A DNA stretch of 18,457 nt, taken from assembly GCA_964443005.1 (NCBI GenBank), contig CAYUBI010000047.1, positions 1 to 18,457 of the forward strand. Direction: 5' to 3'. The stretch comes from CAYUBI01 sp964443005 (GTDB taxonomy: Bacteria; Margulisbacteria; Riflemargulisbacteria; GWF2-35-9; CAYUBI01). The translations under genes were made by a program, and so were the position numbers. Under the pieces are notes generated by a model, which was given only the letters and a program-made list of their open reading frames with translations, was not told the origin of the DNA and made no database searches. Of the stretch, positions 1 to 8,579 are shown piece by piece (position 1 is the stretch's first letter; the number at the start of each line of letters is the position of its first letter).

Positions 1-1445
1 TTCCGTGCATAATCATTTTGCTTAATTTGCGCTAACGCTTCGTCCTTTGTGCCATTCAGCTTAAACTCAAACACATATACTATATTGGCGATCTCGATCA
101 CTGCATCAATACGACCTTGATTGGTAACAACTTCAGCCTGAATGCGCAAACCAAGTAAGGTGAAAACAATATAGAAAATTGTTTGATAATGTTTTTCAAA
201 TTCAATATTCAACGTATACGGAATATTTGCAAAAAAGACTTTCAAGGTTTCAAAAAATAGAGACATATTTGCACTTTCCAGCGCACGAATCAGTTTGTCT
301 AAATAATTCTCAGTCAGTTCCTTTGGGACGTTGCTATAAGCTTCAGACAAATAATTAAGAAAAGAATCTTCAACTTCCAAATTAGGAAAGCCTAAGGTGT
401 ACAATCGCCCTACCAAATCTTTAATGGTTAGATATCCTGTTTGATATAACAGCGCTATAGGTGATAAATTTCCAATTTCATAACTCGCAAAAGCTTGTTC
501 ACCAACAGTCAAGTGCTGCAGGCTTGGCACATCAAACTGGCTTATTGTAATTAAATCAATCAAAAACGTTGGCGTGCCAGTTTCAAACCAGTAGTTTTTA
601 AACTGGCGGTGCTTAAATAGCAATAACGTAGAAAATGGATTATATACATACGCTTCTGCCAACGTAAATCGATAACCGTTATACCACTGTTTAATTAATT
701 CTCGAATATTTCCTATGCTTTTTTGTGTTGTTACCATTAAAGCATCTATATAATCAATAAAATAGGATTCTACTTCTTGGGGTGTATAGCCTAAAATTGA
801 AGCATAATCCATAGACATGGTAATATCGTCTAAATTATTAAGTCCCGAAAACACACCCACGTTGCTGAATTTACTCACTCCGGTTAACAAAATAAATTTC
901 AAATACTCGTCCGAAGCCTTAATTACCGTATAAAATCCTTTTAATGTTTCTTGGATCTCTTTGGCTGTTTCGACAGCTGTAATATGATCTAAAATTGGTT
1001 TGTCATATTCATCAACAAGAAAAACAACTTTCCCTATTTGTGCCAATTTCCTAATAAGTTCTGCAAAAATGTCATCATAATGTTCTTTGACAATCGTAAT
1101 ATTGTAATAAGCTGCAATATCGTGTAGCTCATTTTTAATAAATTGTTTTAATTCATTCGGGTTTTCAATATGCTTTTTGCTAAAATCAATTCGTATAACT
1201 GGATATTCTTTCCATTCAAAAGGCTGGTCATAAATCCATAACCCCTTAAAAAGCTCCTTCTTTCCCTTGAAAATCGCGTCCAATGTTGACAGCAGTAGCG
1301 ACTTGCCAAAGCGACGCGGACGAGAGAGAAAATAAACTTTCCCACAAGCAATTAAATTGTAAATTATTTCCGTTTTATCAATATAGAGATAATTTTCTTC
1401 AATAATTTCTGAAAAAGTTTGAATACCAATTGGTAATTTTTTCAT
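1..1445 (-). CDS. AAA-ATPase-like / PD-(D/E)XK nuclease-fold protein, C-terminus cut by window edge
   Basis: The minus-strand frame is open from the ATG at 1443-1445 to the left edge (481 codons). The N-terminus (LPIGIQTFSEII, then YIDKT) is typical of the AAA-ATPase-like family PF09820. A Walker A-like loop (RPRRFGKS, residues 42-49) and a Walker B (VVFLVDEYD, 140-148) are followed by a sensor-like stretch LLTGVSKFS (186-194). The C-terminal part carries a PD-(D/E)XK core of the PF08011 type: Asp447 in GRIDAV and Glu460-x-Lys462 in VFEFK. From the usual family length I infer that only a few dozen residues are missing. An AAGGAG ribosome site at 1454-1459, 8 nt upstream, decides the start. 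The family is often multicopy in gut and host-associated bacteria, and its molecular job is unproven; a defence or mobile-element role is inference. It is divergent from the DUF4160/DUF2442 pair. Confidence 0.92.
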   Translation of the reverse strand, partial: MKKLPIGIQTFSEIIEENYLYIDKTEIIYNLIACGKVYFLSRPRRFGKSLLLSTLDAIFKGKKELFKGLWIYDQPFEWKEYPVIRIDFSKKHIENPNELKQFIKNELHDIAAYYNITIVKEHYDDIFAELIRKLAQIGKVVFLVDEYDKPILDHITAVETAKEIQETLKGFYTVIKASDEYLKFILLTGVSKFSNVGVFSGLNNLDDITMSMDYASILGYTPQEVESYFIDYIDALMVTTQKSIGNIRELIKQWYNGYRFTLAEAYVYNPFSTLLLFKHRQFKNYWFETGTPTFLIDLITISQFDVPSLQHLTVGEQAFASYEIGNLSPIALLYQTGYLTIKDLVGRLYTLGFPNLEVEDSFLNYLSEAYSNVPKELTENYLDKLIRALESANMSLFFETLKVFFANIPYTLNIEFEKHYQTIFYIVFTLLGLRIQAEVVTNQGRIDAVIEIANIVYVFEFKLNGTKDEALAQIKQNDYAR

Positions 1446-1495
1446 TACGTTAGCTCCTTATGCTCGCTAAACACAATTAAGTCTATTTTAGAATA

Positions 1496-1524
1496 AGTAT
1501 AAAGCTAAAATTACTTATACTCAA
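1496..1524 (-). promoter_or_regulatory. Sigma70-type promoter of the AAA/nuclease gene with an inverted repeat
   Basis: On the minus strand, TTGAGT (1519-1524) and TATACT (1496-1501) are separated by exactly 17 nt. The sequence AGTATAA at 1496-1502 is the exact reverse complement of TTATACT at 1515-1521, so the arms of an inverted repeat lie on the -10 and touch the -35. This could be an operator or simply base-composition symmetry in AT-rich DNA. Confidence 0.6.
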
Positions 1525-1577
1525 TCTAATTTCGTTAACTCTAGTTATTGTTTCTATATATTTTTGAATGATCTATA

Positions 1578-1597
1578 TGATATAATTTTCTTAGGAG
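1578..1597 (+). promoter_or_regulatory. Extended -10 promoter and ribosome site of the DUF4160 gene
   Basis: TGATATAAT (1578-1586) is an extended -10 element (TG-n-TATAAT) with no good -35 upstream, which is normal for extended -10 promoters. The AGGAG ribosome site at 1593-1597 lies 6 nt before the ATG at 1604. Transcription starting about 7 nt after the -10 would leave a very short leader holding only the ribosome site. Confidence 0.5.
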
Positions 1598-1603
1598 TTT
1601 TAA

Positions 1604-1861
1604 ATGCCAGAAATTAGTCGGTTCTTTGGTATTACAATCTATATGTATTATGATGAGCATAATCCACCTCATTTTCATGTAAAGTATAATGAATATAATG
1701 CAGTTATTCGTATCCGAGACTATGCACTTCTAGAAGGAAAACTACCACCGAAAGTTTTTGGCATGGTAATGGAATGGACAGTTTTACATCAAACTGAATT
1801 ATTGTCAGATTGGGATAATGCCTGCGATGAAAAACAATTAGTTAGAATTGCACCGTTATGA
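1604..1861 (+). CDS. DUF4160 family protein (toxin-antitoxin-like pair, first member)
   Basis: This 85-residue protein matches the DUF4160 (PF13711) pattern: an N-terminal PEISRF, then Y-x-DEH-x-PPHFHV at residues 16-26 with a histidine/proline cluster, then a short beta strand over an alternating hydrophobic IRIRDY and a C-terminal helix with W-x-x-x-H and LLSDW. The family is small, cytosolic and uncharacterised. It almost always occurs beside a DUF2442 protein, as here, where its TGA stop overlaps the next ATG (ATGA, 1858-1861). The pair is commonly listed as toxin-antitoxin-like from gene neighbourhood; activity and which partner is toxic are not established by anything in the sequence. 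The ribosome site AGGAG precedes the start. Confidence 0.9.
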   Translation: MPEISRFFGITIYMYYDEHNPPHFHVKYNEYNAVIRIRDYALLEGKLPPKVFGMVMEWTVLHQTELLSDWDNACDEKQLVRIAPL

Positions 1862-2124
1862 ATTACTTTTTGCAATCCTTCTCAAATAAGGGCAATTATG
1901 TTTTAGAACTATTCTTTGTTGACGGAACCAGCGGTTTCGTTGATTTTAGTGAATATAGAATAAAAAATGGCGTATTTCATAAATTTATTGATATCAATTT
2001 TTTTAATCAAGTGTTTTTGGATCCTGAATCAAGAACGATCACTTGGCCAGAGAACATTGACATCGCACCTGAAACATTATATTACAAAGCAACAAATCAA
2101 AAACCTTCTTGGTTTGAGGAATAA
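1858..2124 (+). CDS. DUF2442 family protein (toxin-antitoxin-like pair, second member)
   Basis: This 88-residue protein has the DUF2442 (PF10387) layout: an N-terminal beta region (YVLELFFVDGTSGFVDFSEY), a central F-x-x-x-D-x-x-FF segment, and the family's closing motif ITWPENIDIAPETLYYKA. It ends in charged residues. The start overlaps the DUF4160 stop by 4 nt, so translation is probably coupled. DUF2442 proteins are small and some are annotated as antitoxin or DNA-binding partners; nothing here shows a DNA-binding motif by eye, so the role is inferred from the pairing. Confidence 0.88.
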   Translation: MNYFLQSFSNKGNYVLELFFVDGTSGFVDFSEYRIKNGVFHKFIDINFFNQVFLDPESRTITWPENIDIAPETLYYKATNQKPSWFEE

Positions 2125-2134
2125 AATATATAAT

Positions 2135-2233
2135 ATATTTCGAACGATGATCAATCTGTCCTTGCTACCTGAAAACACAATAGCTAGTGTTGCAATTCAG
2201 TTAAATATCGCACATGAAGGTGGACTGCATTAA
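2135..2233 (+). pseudogene. Possible transposase helix-turn-helix scrap
   Basis: A short reading stretch after the DUF2442 stop encodes SLLPENTIASVAIQLNIAHEG. This looks like the N-terminal helix-turn-helix of IS3-type or IS66-type OrfA proteins (pattern: LLPP-x-N-x-S-hydrophobic-VA-x-x-x-x-I, then TLYNW), but it ends at a TAA before the expected aromatic. No upstream or downstream transposase sequence is visible. The same frame stays open back into the DUF2442 gene, where it is only a shadow. The match is weak and could be chance. Confidence 0.2.
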
Positions 2234-2295
2234 CATTAATAAATCCCAATAAGAGCTTTGGAATACAAATATTTTGCGCCCACCTTTGTGTATTA

Positions 2296-2694
2296 TTAGC
2301 TAATTTTCAAATTGATTGCATTACCCCATAACCCATGAATATTACAATAACTATAAGCAGTTAGTGTACCTGGCTTATCAGTTTTGAAATAAAATTGAGC
2401 ACGAGAGTCCGAATAAATTGAACTGGTATTCGGTCCAGCAGCTGAGGCACCATGAGCGCTAAATTCGGTTTTACCAATTTCATAAGGGAACTTTTCGCTG
2501 TCAGCCTTAAAAAACAAACTAACCCACTGAATATGGTGTTCTGTTGTGTTTGGATGCGGAATTTCCTTGCCAACAGAAACAGTTACAGCAATAAATTCAG
2601 CTTTTTCTATTGCGCTGTCAATATTGATTGCAGGTACATGTTTTTCAGTTTTCCAATCTGCATTTTGTGTTAAATGATCATATATCGTCATCAT
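2296..2694 (-). CDS. Class II superoxide reductase (neelaredoxin type)
   Basis: This 132-residue cytosolic enzyme reduces superoxide to hydrogen peroxide without making oxygen, typical of anaerobes and microaerophiles; electrons usually come from rubredoxin. All ligands of the square-pyramidal Fe(His)4(Cys) centre can be placed: His19 in TEKHVP, His47 in HPNTTEHH with His53, and Cys117 and His120 in CNIHG. Glu17 and the catalytic Lys18 of the EKHVP motif are present. There is no N-terminal desulforedoxin domain with a Cys4 iron site, which makes it class II (neelaredoxin) rather than desulfoferrodoxin. The start is fixed by a perfect AGGAGG (2700-2705). It lies 30 bp after the LUD gene on the same strand, so the two are probably cotranscribed. 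Confidence 0.95.
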   Translation of the reverse strand: MMTIYDHLTQNADWKTEKHVPAINIDSAIEKAEFIAVTVSVGKEIPHPNTTEHHIQWVSLFFKADSEKFPYEIGKTEFSAHGASAAGPNTSSIYSDSRAQFYFKTDKPGTLTAYSYCNIHGLWGNAINLKIS

Positions 2695-2724
2695 TTATTC
2701 CTCCTATTTCACTTATTCAGCTTG

Positions 2725-3339
2725 CTAAAACCCAAGCTGTTCCTGCACTAAAATAATTGTAATTCTATTGATTGTAGACTCTTTATTAATTATCAAAATT
2801 TTATTAACTGAACTACTCGCAACTCCGTATACGTTGTGCGCTCGCTCACTTTCTAATGGAAGAACATAATCATAAATTCGCTTGAAACCTTCAGCTTGGT
2901 CAGTGACAATTTTTTGCGTTCCAACAACAAAAACAACGTGCTCTGCTCCATACGCATATGCAGGCTGTTGGCTCCCTGTTAAGGATGCAATTATTAATTC
3001 ACCATTTTCTGTAATAGCATGAACGCTACCCAGAGCGTACTCAGGTGTTGCACCTAATTTCACCATATCTCGCTGTTGTGTTTTGATATTCATGGACATT
3101 AATTTCTTTTTTACAGATTCGTACTTTACAGACTCCTGAATTTCCCTAGAAATACCAATGGTATCTAAAGTAACTGAACTCATGGTCATCACTTCAGCAC
3201 CTTTCGGTAATAATTTCAAAACTTTTGTATACGCATCTTGACCACTTTTAACAATAACAACAGTCATACCATTATTTTCAAGGCTTTTTTTCACTCGACT
3301 CAGTGAATTTTCATTAGCTAATGTACTCCATGGTTTCAT
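2725..3339 (-). CDS. LUD domain protein (LutC/YkgG-like)
   Basis: This 204-residue protein is a stand-alone LUD domain (PF02589). An N-terminal helix (residues 10-24) leads into VVIVKSG (27-33) and a nucleotide-binding-like fold with LLPKGAEVMTMSS (43-55). The conserved core follows: GATPEYALGSVHAITENGEL (96-115), LTGSQQP (120-126), GAEHVVFVVGTQKIV (131-145) and the C-terminal ERAHNVYG (165-172). LUD proteins include LutC of the lactate oxidation complex LutABC, but no lutA or lutB iron-sulfur partner is nearby, so lactate use should not be assumed. An AAGGAG ribosome site at 3348-3353 supports the start. The following superoxide reductase suggests a redox context. The substrate is unknown. 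Confidence 0.9.
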   Translation of the reverse strand: MKPWSTLANENSLSRVKKSLENNGMTVVIVKSGQDAYTKVLKLLPKGAEVMTMSSVTLDTIGISREIQESVKYESVKKKLMSMNIKTQQRDMVKLGATPEYALGSVHAITENGELIIASLTGSQQPAYAYGAEHVVFVVGTQKIVTDQAEGFKRIYDYVLPLESERAHNVYGVASSSVNKILIINKESTINRITIILVQEQLGF

Positions 3340-3474
3340 GATTGTAGCTCCTTTTTAATAAAGGAATAGTACATCGATTTTAATGTTATGAATACTACTA
3401 ATGTTAATTGTGAACGGAGGTTCATAATTGGAACATGAATACAGCCAGCTGAATTTAAATAGTTTTCATAGCAG

Positions 3475-6400
3475 CTACTCTTCTTTTCCCTTTTCAATTG
3501 ATTTTTCGTGTAAGCTATACGGCTGCTCACGCGTTTTCATTTTAATTTCACGAAACATACGCCCATTAACAGAAATTTTCAACGTGTAACTGCCTGGTTT
3601 GCTTGGCCCTTTTAATCGGTAATTTGCTTTACCTTCTACGTCAGTAAACAAAACTTGCGATGTTTTAATAGGAAAAATTGTGAAATTAACACTAATATTT
3701 GAAGCAGGATTATAATAAAAATCAGAGGCTTTTACTTCAATAGGCGAAGTCATAACTTGATCACAATAATTATATAACTCACGAATTTGAGGAGTTTCTA
3801 ATTGGTAAAAATCACCTGCAACAACATTAAACGTACACGTATCTATTATTTCAGGGAATTCAACTGACCGTACTTTTAAAATATAAGACCCCATTGTAAA
3901 AGGTGCTTGAAGTGGCCCTACAGTAAAAACTCCTTTTGCGTCTGTTTGAACTGGCGAATAGACAACATTAGCTGTGCCAATTCGAAAAGATCCCATTTCA
4001 ATTTTATAATGAGGAACAGGATTTCCATAAGTATCTTTGACACTAACATCACACATTTTATCTAACCGTTTTCCAGCTGGAATCAAATTAATTAAATTGA
4101 ATATTTTAATAGTTGAAGCAACATTTGGTGAAACTCCAAGAACACCAATTGGTTTTGATGTGCCATCTGGAAAAACTCCGGCAATATGATAAACACCTAT
4201 TTTAGTTGGTATTTTCAAATTAGCCAAAATGATGCCATCTTTATTCGTCACTCCTTGAAAACGCTGTTTTAGTGGATCATCCATAATATATGTAAAATTA
4301 AGGCCAGGTCTAATCGCAAGATTTCCATTCGTGATTTTCACCTTAAATATACCATTAGCTTGTATCCCAGCAGTAGCAACAAAATTACCATCCAGATTTT
4401 GAAGCCGAAATCGGCTTGAATAAAACGTTTCAAAAGTAGATGAAAACACCTTTTTCTCTGGATAAGTATTTATTTTATAAAACCCTTCATTAATAATTTT
4501 TGATATAGATAAAAGAAAAGCATTTTCAGATGTATGCTGAGAAATACCTTTTTGCAAAATATTATTACTAATATCAATAATTTCATAAGAAAATGGTTCC
4601 ACATTAATTTGATTGCGAAATTGATCAAAAACAATTGAGATCAGCAAATTATCCTGATCTAAATCTAAACGATTATTTTTTAAATTAACATATTGAATTG
4701 ATTTGACACCACGCTTGATTACACCAAATCGTCGGTCACCCTCAATGTTTTTTAAACGAACGCGAATAACATAAATCCCTTGCTCATGAATTGTAAATGG
4801 TTCAAGTTCCAAGGCTCCATTATTTGGCATAGTTTTAATCCATCCAGCAATTCGTTCCTTTTTATCTTCATTAAAAATATCGATTTGCACAGATTCCCCC
4901 TGATATTTTTGAATATTTTTTGTCATCAATCGAACAATAACATGTTTAATCAATTCATCTGCAGTATATTCTTTGGGAGGAATATTAATTTCAAGATAAT
5001 CAGCATCTTTATAAATTAGTTTTGTATAGGCAGTTTGTTTAAACCAGTGATCCGAACCTTTAACATGAAATAAAATTTCACGAACTCCTGGATCACCTGC
5101 ACCTGTCCAATTAAATTGGGCACAGCCTAAACTATCAGTTTTTAAATTTCTTTCAATATTTTTTCTAAGATTTTTCTTTTCAATATAATACGCAGCAATA
5201 ATCGGATATTCTGGAACAACATTGTCAAATTCATCTTTCAATTGCAATTTTATGGCTTCAGCCATTTTATTTCCAATAACATGATATTGATTGTCACCAG
5301 CAAGAACGTCACATTTAACAGGAAAAGCAGCACGCACTACAACCCCCTGATTAATCGCGACTTTACCACCTTGGATGCCTGCTTGCAAGATATAGTCAGC
5401 TGATAATTTTGGCAGTTGAAGCAAAGCTATGGCCAAGCCATCTGCATTCGTAGATACTCTATATTCATACAATTCCTTACCATTACGATCAGTTAAACGA
5501 TAAAAAACTAATTCATTGCTAATCAGATTTCCATGAGGATCTGTAACACGAACAGGAAAACTTGCTTTAACCACTGTATTAACAACTAAGTCATATTTGG
5601 GATGCCCAATCCAGCTGATTCGTGCAGCAGAAAGTTTTTTTACATCAATTGATGTTTTTGCAATTTTTCCTTGATCTTTGTCAATAGCAAAAACATAAAA
5701 ACGACCTTCTTTTAAAGGGGCATTAAATGAAAATGTCATGTCTCTATTTTTTGTTTGTAAAGTTTGTGTTTGAGCTCGACTCAATTTTTGAACACGATTA
5801 ATCGGTTCAATAAAAATATCAGCAACAGTTGAATTAACTACGTTTCCAAATTTATCTGTAGCTTGCAATAAATTTCCGTCAATAAATGCACCTGAATTAA
5901 CTGTTTTTTGGGGACGTTTTATCCACGAAAGTCGCGCAACTTTTTCAGGAATAACAGTAACGCTAATTAATGTTTTAAGTGATCCAACCGACGCTTCTAA
6001 TACATAATCTCCAGCTGCTTGGCCTGTATAAATATCAAATATCATTTTCCCATCGTTATTTGTGCATGCTGCTGTAGCACCTCCACGTAATGATGCAAAT
6101 CGAATTTTATTAGGCACTAATCGGAGAAAAATTCGGCTTATCCGTGACTGGGATTCAGGTATAGGTGACGGAAGCACTGGTGTTTTTATAATTCGCAAAT
6201 CCACTTTAACATTTTTGACTGGCTTGTCCATCACGTCTAACAATGCAACCTCAATAGGATTTTCAAGATGATGATTCGCAACACCAATATACCGCTCTTT
6301 TGAAAATACTAAGCGTGCAAGATCTGCAGGAATAAAGTCAATCTTACTCCAGGTAATTTGAGGCTTAAGTTCGCGCTTTTCATACCGAAATTGTAAATCA

Positions 6401-8553
6401 ACAGTTTGCGGATGTAACGGGGTTTTAACCTGAAATGTTACAATTCCATTGTCATTGGATTTGTGTGAAATTTGATATTCACGGCGATATTGTTTTTGCT
6501 GAAGAGAATAAACAAGCGTACAAGCAATATTGGGAAATGTTTGGCCATATTGATCTTTCATTGCAACACTAATCTTAACATCTGATTTTTGATCTGCTAA
6601 TGCTACAATTGATTCTTGACTAATAACTACCGGACGAATAACACTTTGATCTTGAACAATAACATGAAAATTTTTAATTACAGTGCCAACTTTTGCAGAT
6701 AAAGCCCATTTGCCAGCTTTAAGCCCTTTGACAGTTGCCCGCGTTAAACCTTGCTGATCTGTAACATCTTCTTTATACATCACTTTCAATGCATCATCTG
6801 CAGTCCATGCAATTTTTACGTCTGGTAATGAATTTCCAGCTTGGTCTACAACCTTAAATGCAGCTACTTCAGGAATTTCATGGCCAACACGAATAATTTG
6901 TTCATCCCCACGAAAATCATCCAATTTAATTTCATTACCTGGTTTCATTAATAAATGGTAAGAAATCTGTTGATCCTCCAAATTTGGATCAGATGCTGCT
7001 ATATCATAATCGCCGGCTTCTGAAGGCAGCACTAATTTAGCAGTTGCAATACCATCTCCTTTTGATTTTGACAAGGATTCGGCAACAAATTCACCATCTA
7101 CATCTGTTAAGGTAAACGTAATGTTTATATTAGGTACAGGATTCCCATATTTATCTGCCACAAGTACTTGAATTGGACTTTTTAAAGGTAAGCCTACTGT
7201 ACCTATACGCTCAGGTTCTCCAATATCCTTTAGCTCAGCTGGAGGCTCTGTTTTAGACTGCACACGAAAAACTACTTTCTCCTCAGTATGTCGAAGTTGT
7301 GCAACTATGGCAACAGTTTCGGAACGTTCATTAACAGAAAAATTGATTTTTGCAATACCGTGAGTGTCTGCTTGAACAGATGTTAATATATTGGGACTAG
7401 TTTGTGCAGTAATTAAATAATAGTCTACGACTGCCCCAGGAACTGAATTATTAAAAGCATCTAAGACCTTTACTTTAAAAGCATTTACCAAATCTCTGCC
7501 AACAGAAGCGCGAATAATATAACTTTTTTCCATATTAATTAATTTGCTTGGCTTTTCTGCATAAACCCTAAATTCATGTGTCTTTTTTTTGCTTTTATAT
7601 GCCATAGTCACTGAATATTTTCCTGGCTTTTGCCCCATTAGCAGTTGAATACCAAAAGCACCTGATGAATCAGTCATGACAACGTTAGGAACTTGTAAAA
7701 GACAATGACTGCCTAAAGGCGATCGCGTAATATTAACATGTACCAATGCTTGTTGAATTGTTTTTCCATATCCATCATATAATCGATAAAAAATTGGCCC
7801 AGAGGTCTGCCCTACGTAATACGTTTCTTCCAATTGATTTTGAACTAACACAAAATTTGATCGTTGTTCTTCACGTCGATGTTTAGCTGCAATTTCACGA
7901 TTGATTCTCCATTTTTGTAATTTTGGTATAGCAGACGAAATAGCATTACCTACTTCGTTCACATATTCATTTAGAAATTTTCCAGTAACTTGTAATGCTC
8001 CAGAAATAGGGTGAATAATTGTAGCACCCATAAAATTCGTATATTTTTTTAATTCAGAAGGTTTATTGTATGTAATATCTACATAAAACTCATCATAAGG
8101 GGAATAATTTTTAGTAACAATAAAAATTTGTGATTCTGGCAAATATTGACGTTCACCATTTAAATTAACTCGCGCAACTGGGTAAGTAATTGGAAAATAG
8201 ATTTGCAATACATGATTAGATAAATATCGAAAGCTTAAGGTGCTTGATTCATGTAGCTTATTAATAATTTCAAACCGATTGGATTTATCCATATCTGCGC
8301 GGAAAAATTCGGTATAATACTTTTTTTCATCACGATAAATAATGACATTTGATGCATTATAAATAACTTTATCCAAAGCATAACGATCCCCTTCAACAGA
8401 CACCTTATGGTTTTGGTGATCAAATACTATACTTAATTTTACTGGAGAAGCATCTTCAGAAACAAAATATAGAACAATCGGAATACATAGCATTAACGCA
8501 GCATAAATACCTACTAACGTTAAAACGATTTTCTTTTTAACAGTTCGGGCCAT
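3475..8553 (-). CDS. Giant membrane-anchored protein with about 14 Ig-like (Big_1/invasin type) modules
   Basis: This protein has 1692 residues. Residues 2-8 are basic and 9-31 form one hydrophobic helix, an uncleaved signal anchor or signal peptide with the rest outside the cytoplasm. Residues 35-165 are a beta-rich head I do not recognise. A basic helical linker (about 205-235) leads to a long tandem array. Each module has a strand ending in D-x-(F/Y)-x-N-x-(V/P), a later D-x-x-G turn, and a G-x-Y strand. The marker Asp lies at about 260, 365, 467, 570, 667, 773, 900, 1005, 1107, 1310, 1507 and 1611, with two degenerate modules near 1208 and 1408, so the period is close to 100 residues. Such Big_1-like arrays build extracellular stalks in intimin and invasin, but no outer-membrane barrel, LysM, LPXTG or catalytic domain is present. 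The C-terminus is short and charged (EKGKEE). The ATG has an AGGGGG site 11 nt upstream. It is followed 135 bp later by the LUD gene on the same strand. Confidence 0.88.
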   Translation of the reverse strand: MARTVKKKIVLTLVGIYAALMLCIPIVLYFVSEDASPVKLSIVFDHQNHKVSVEGDRYALDKVIYNASNVIIYRDEKKYYTEFFRADMDKSNRFEIINKLHESSTLSFRYLSNHVLQIYFPITYPVARVNLNGERQYLPESQIFIVTKNYSPYDEFYVDITYNKPSELKKYTNFMGATIIHPISGALQVTGKFLNEYVNEVGNAISSAIPKLQKWRINREIAAKHRREEQRSNFVLVQNQLEETYYVGQTSGPIFYRLYDGYGKTIQQALVHVNITRSPLGSHCLLQVPNVVMTDSSGAFGIQLLMGQKPGKYSVTMAYKSKKKTHEFRVYAEKPSKLINMEKSYIIRASVGRDLVNAFKVKVLDAFNNSVPGAVVDYYLITAQTSPNILTSVQADTHGIAKINFSVNERSETVAIVAQLRHTEEKVVFRVQSKTEPPAELKDIGEPERIGTVGLPLKSPIQVLVADKYGNPVPNINITFTLTDVDGEFVAESLSKSKGDGIATAKLVLPSEAGDYDIAASDPNLEDQQISYHLLMKPGNEIKLDDFRGDEQIIRVGHEIPEVAAFKVVDQAGNSLPDVKIAWTADDALKVMYKEDVTDQQGLTRATVKGLKAGKWALSAKVGTVIKNFHVIVQDQSVIRPVVISQESIVALADQKSDVKISVAMKDQYGQTFPNIACTLVYSLQQKQYRREYQISHKSNDNGIVTFQVKTPLHPQTVDLQFRYEKRELKPQITWSKIDFIPADLARLVFSKERYIGVANHHLENPIEVALLDVMDKPVKNVKVDLRIIKTPVLPSPIPESQSRISRIFLRLVPNKIRFASLRGGATAACTNNDGKMIFDIYTGQAAGDYVLEASVGSLKTLISVTVIPEKVARLSWIKRPQKTVNSGAFIDGNLLQATDKFGNVVNSTVADIFIEPINRVQKLSRAQTQTLQTKNRDMTFSFNAPLKEGRFYVFAIDKDQGKIAKTSIDVKKLSAARISWIGHPKYDLVVNTVVKASFPVRVTDPHGNLISNELVFYRLTDRNGKELYEYRVSTNADGLAIALLQLPKLSADYILQAGIQGGKVAINQGVVVRAAFPVKCDVLAGDNQYHVIGNKMAEAIKLQLKDEFDNVVPEYPIIAAYYIEKKNLRKNIERNLKTDSLGCAQFNWTGAGDPGVREILFHVKGSDHWFKQTAYTKLIYKDADYLEINIPPKEYTADELIKHVIVRLMTKNIQKYQGESVQIDIFNEDKKERIAGWIKTMPNNGALELEPFTIHEQGIYVIRVRLKNIEGDRRFGVIKRGVKSIQYVNLKNNRLDLDQDNLLISIVFDQFRNQINVEPFSYEIIDISNNILQKGISQHTSENAFLLSISKIINEGFYKINTYPEKKVFSSTFETFYSSRFRLQNLDGNFVATAGIQANGIFKVKITNGNLAIRPGLNFTYIMDDPLKQRFQGVTNKDGIILANLKIPTKIGVYHIAGVFPDGTSKPIGVLGVSPNVASTIKIFNLINLIPAGKRLDKMCDVSVKDTYGNPVPHYKIEMGSFRIGTANVVYSPVQTDAKGVFTVGPLQAPFTMGSYILKVRSVEFPEIIDTCTFNVVAGDFYQLETPQIRELYNYCDQVMTSPIEVKASDFYYNPASNISVNFTIFPIKTSQVLFTDVEGKANYRLKGPSKPGSYTLKISVNGRMFREIKMKTREQPYSLHEKSIEKGKEE

Positions 8554-8579
8554 TGTGAAAGCTTCCCCCTATTAACCTT

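Noticed and set aside
1967..2233. Plus-strand 88-codon frame overlapping DUF2442
   Set aside because: Its first 158 bases are a shadow of the DUF2442 gene, which has a clear family match and coupled start. Only the tail after 2134 is kept as a weak transposase scrap.
2211..2290. Inverted repeat as an intrinsic terminator between convergent genes
   Set aside because: The loop is 56 nt and there is no T-run after either arm.
3411..3424. TGAAC-GGAG-GTTCA hairpin upstream of the LUD gene as a terminator
   Set aside because: Stem of only five pairs and no T-run on either strand.
3336..3530. Minus-strand 64-codon reading frame between the giant Ig-like gene and the LUD gene
   Set aside because: It overlaps the end of the giant gene in another frame, has no ribosome site, and its translation shows no recognisable or structured pattern.
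3475..8553. Reading the Ig-array protein as an intimin/invasin autotransporter
   Set aside because: It has no LysM or 12-strand barrel in its N-terminal region; only a single hydrophobic helix precedes the head and stalk.
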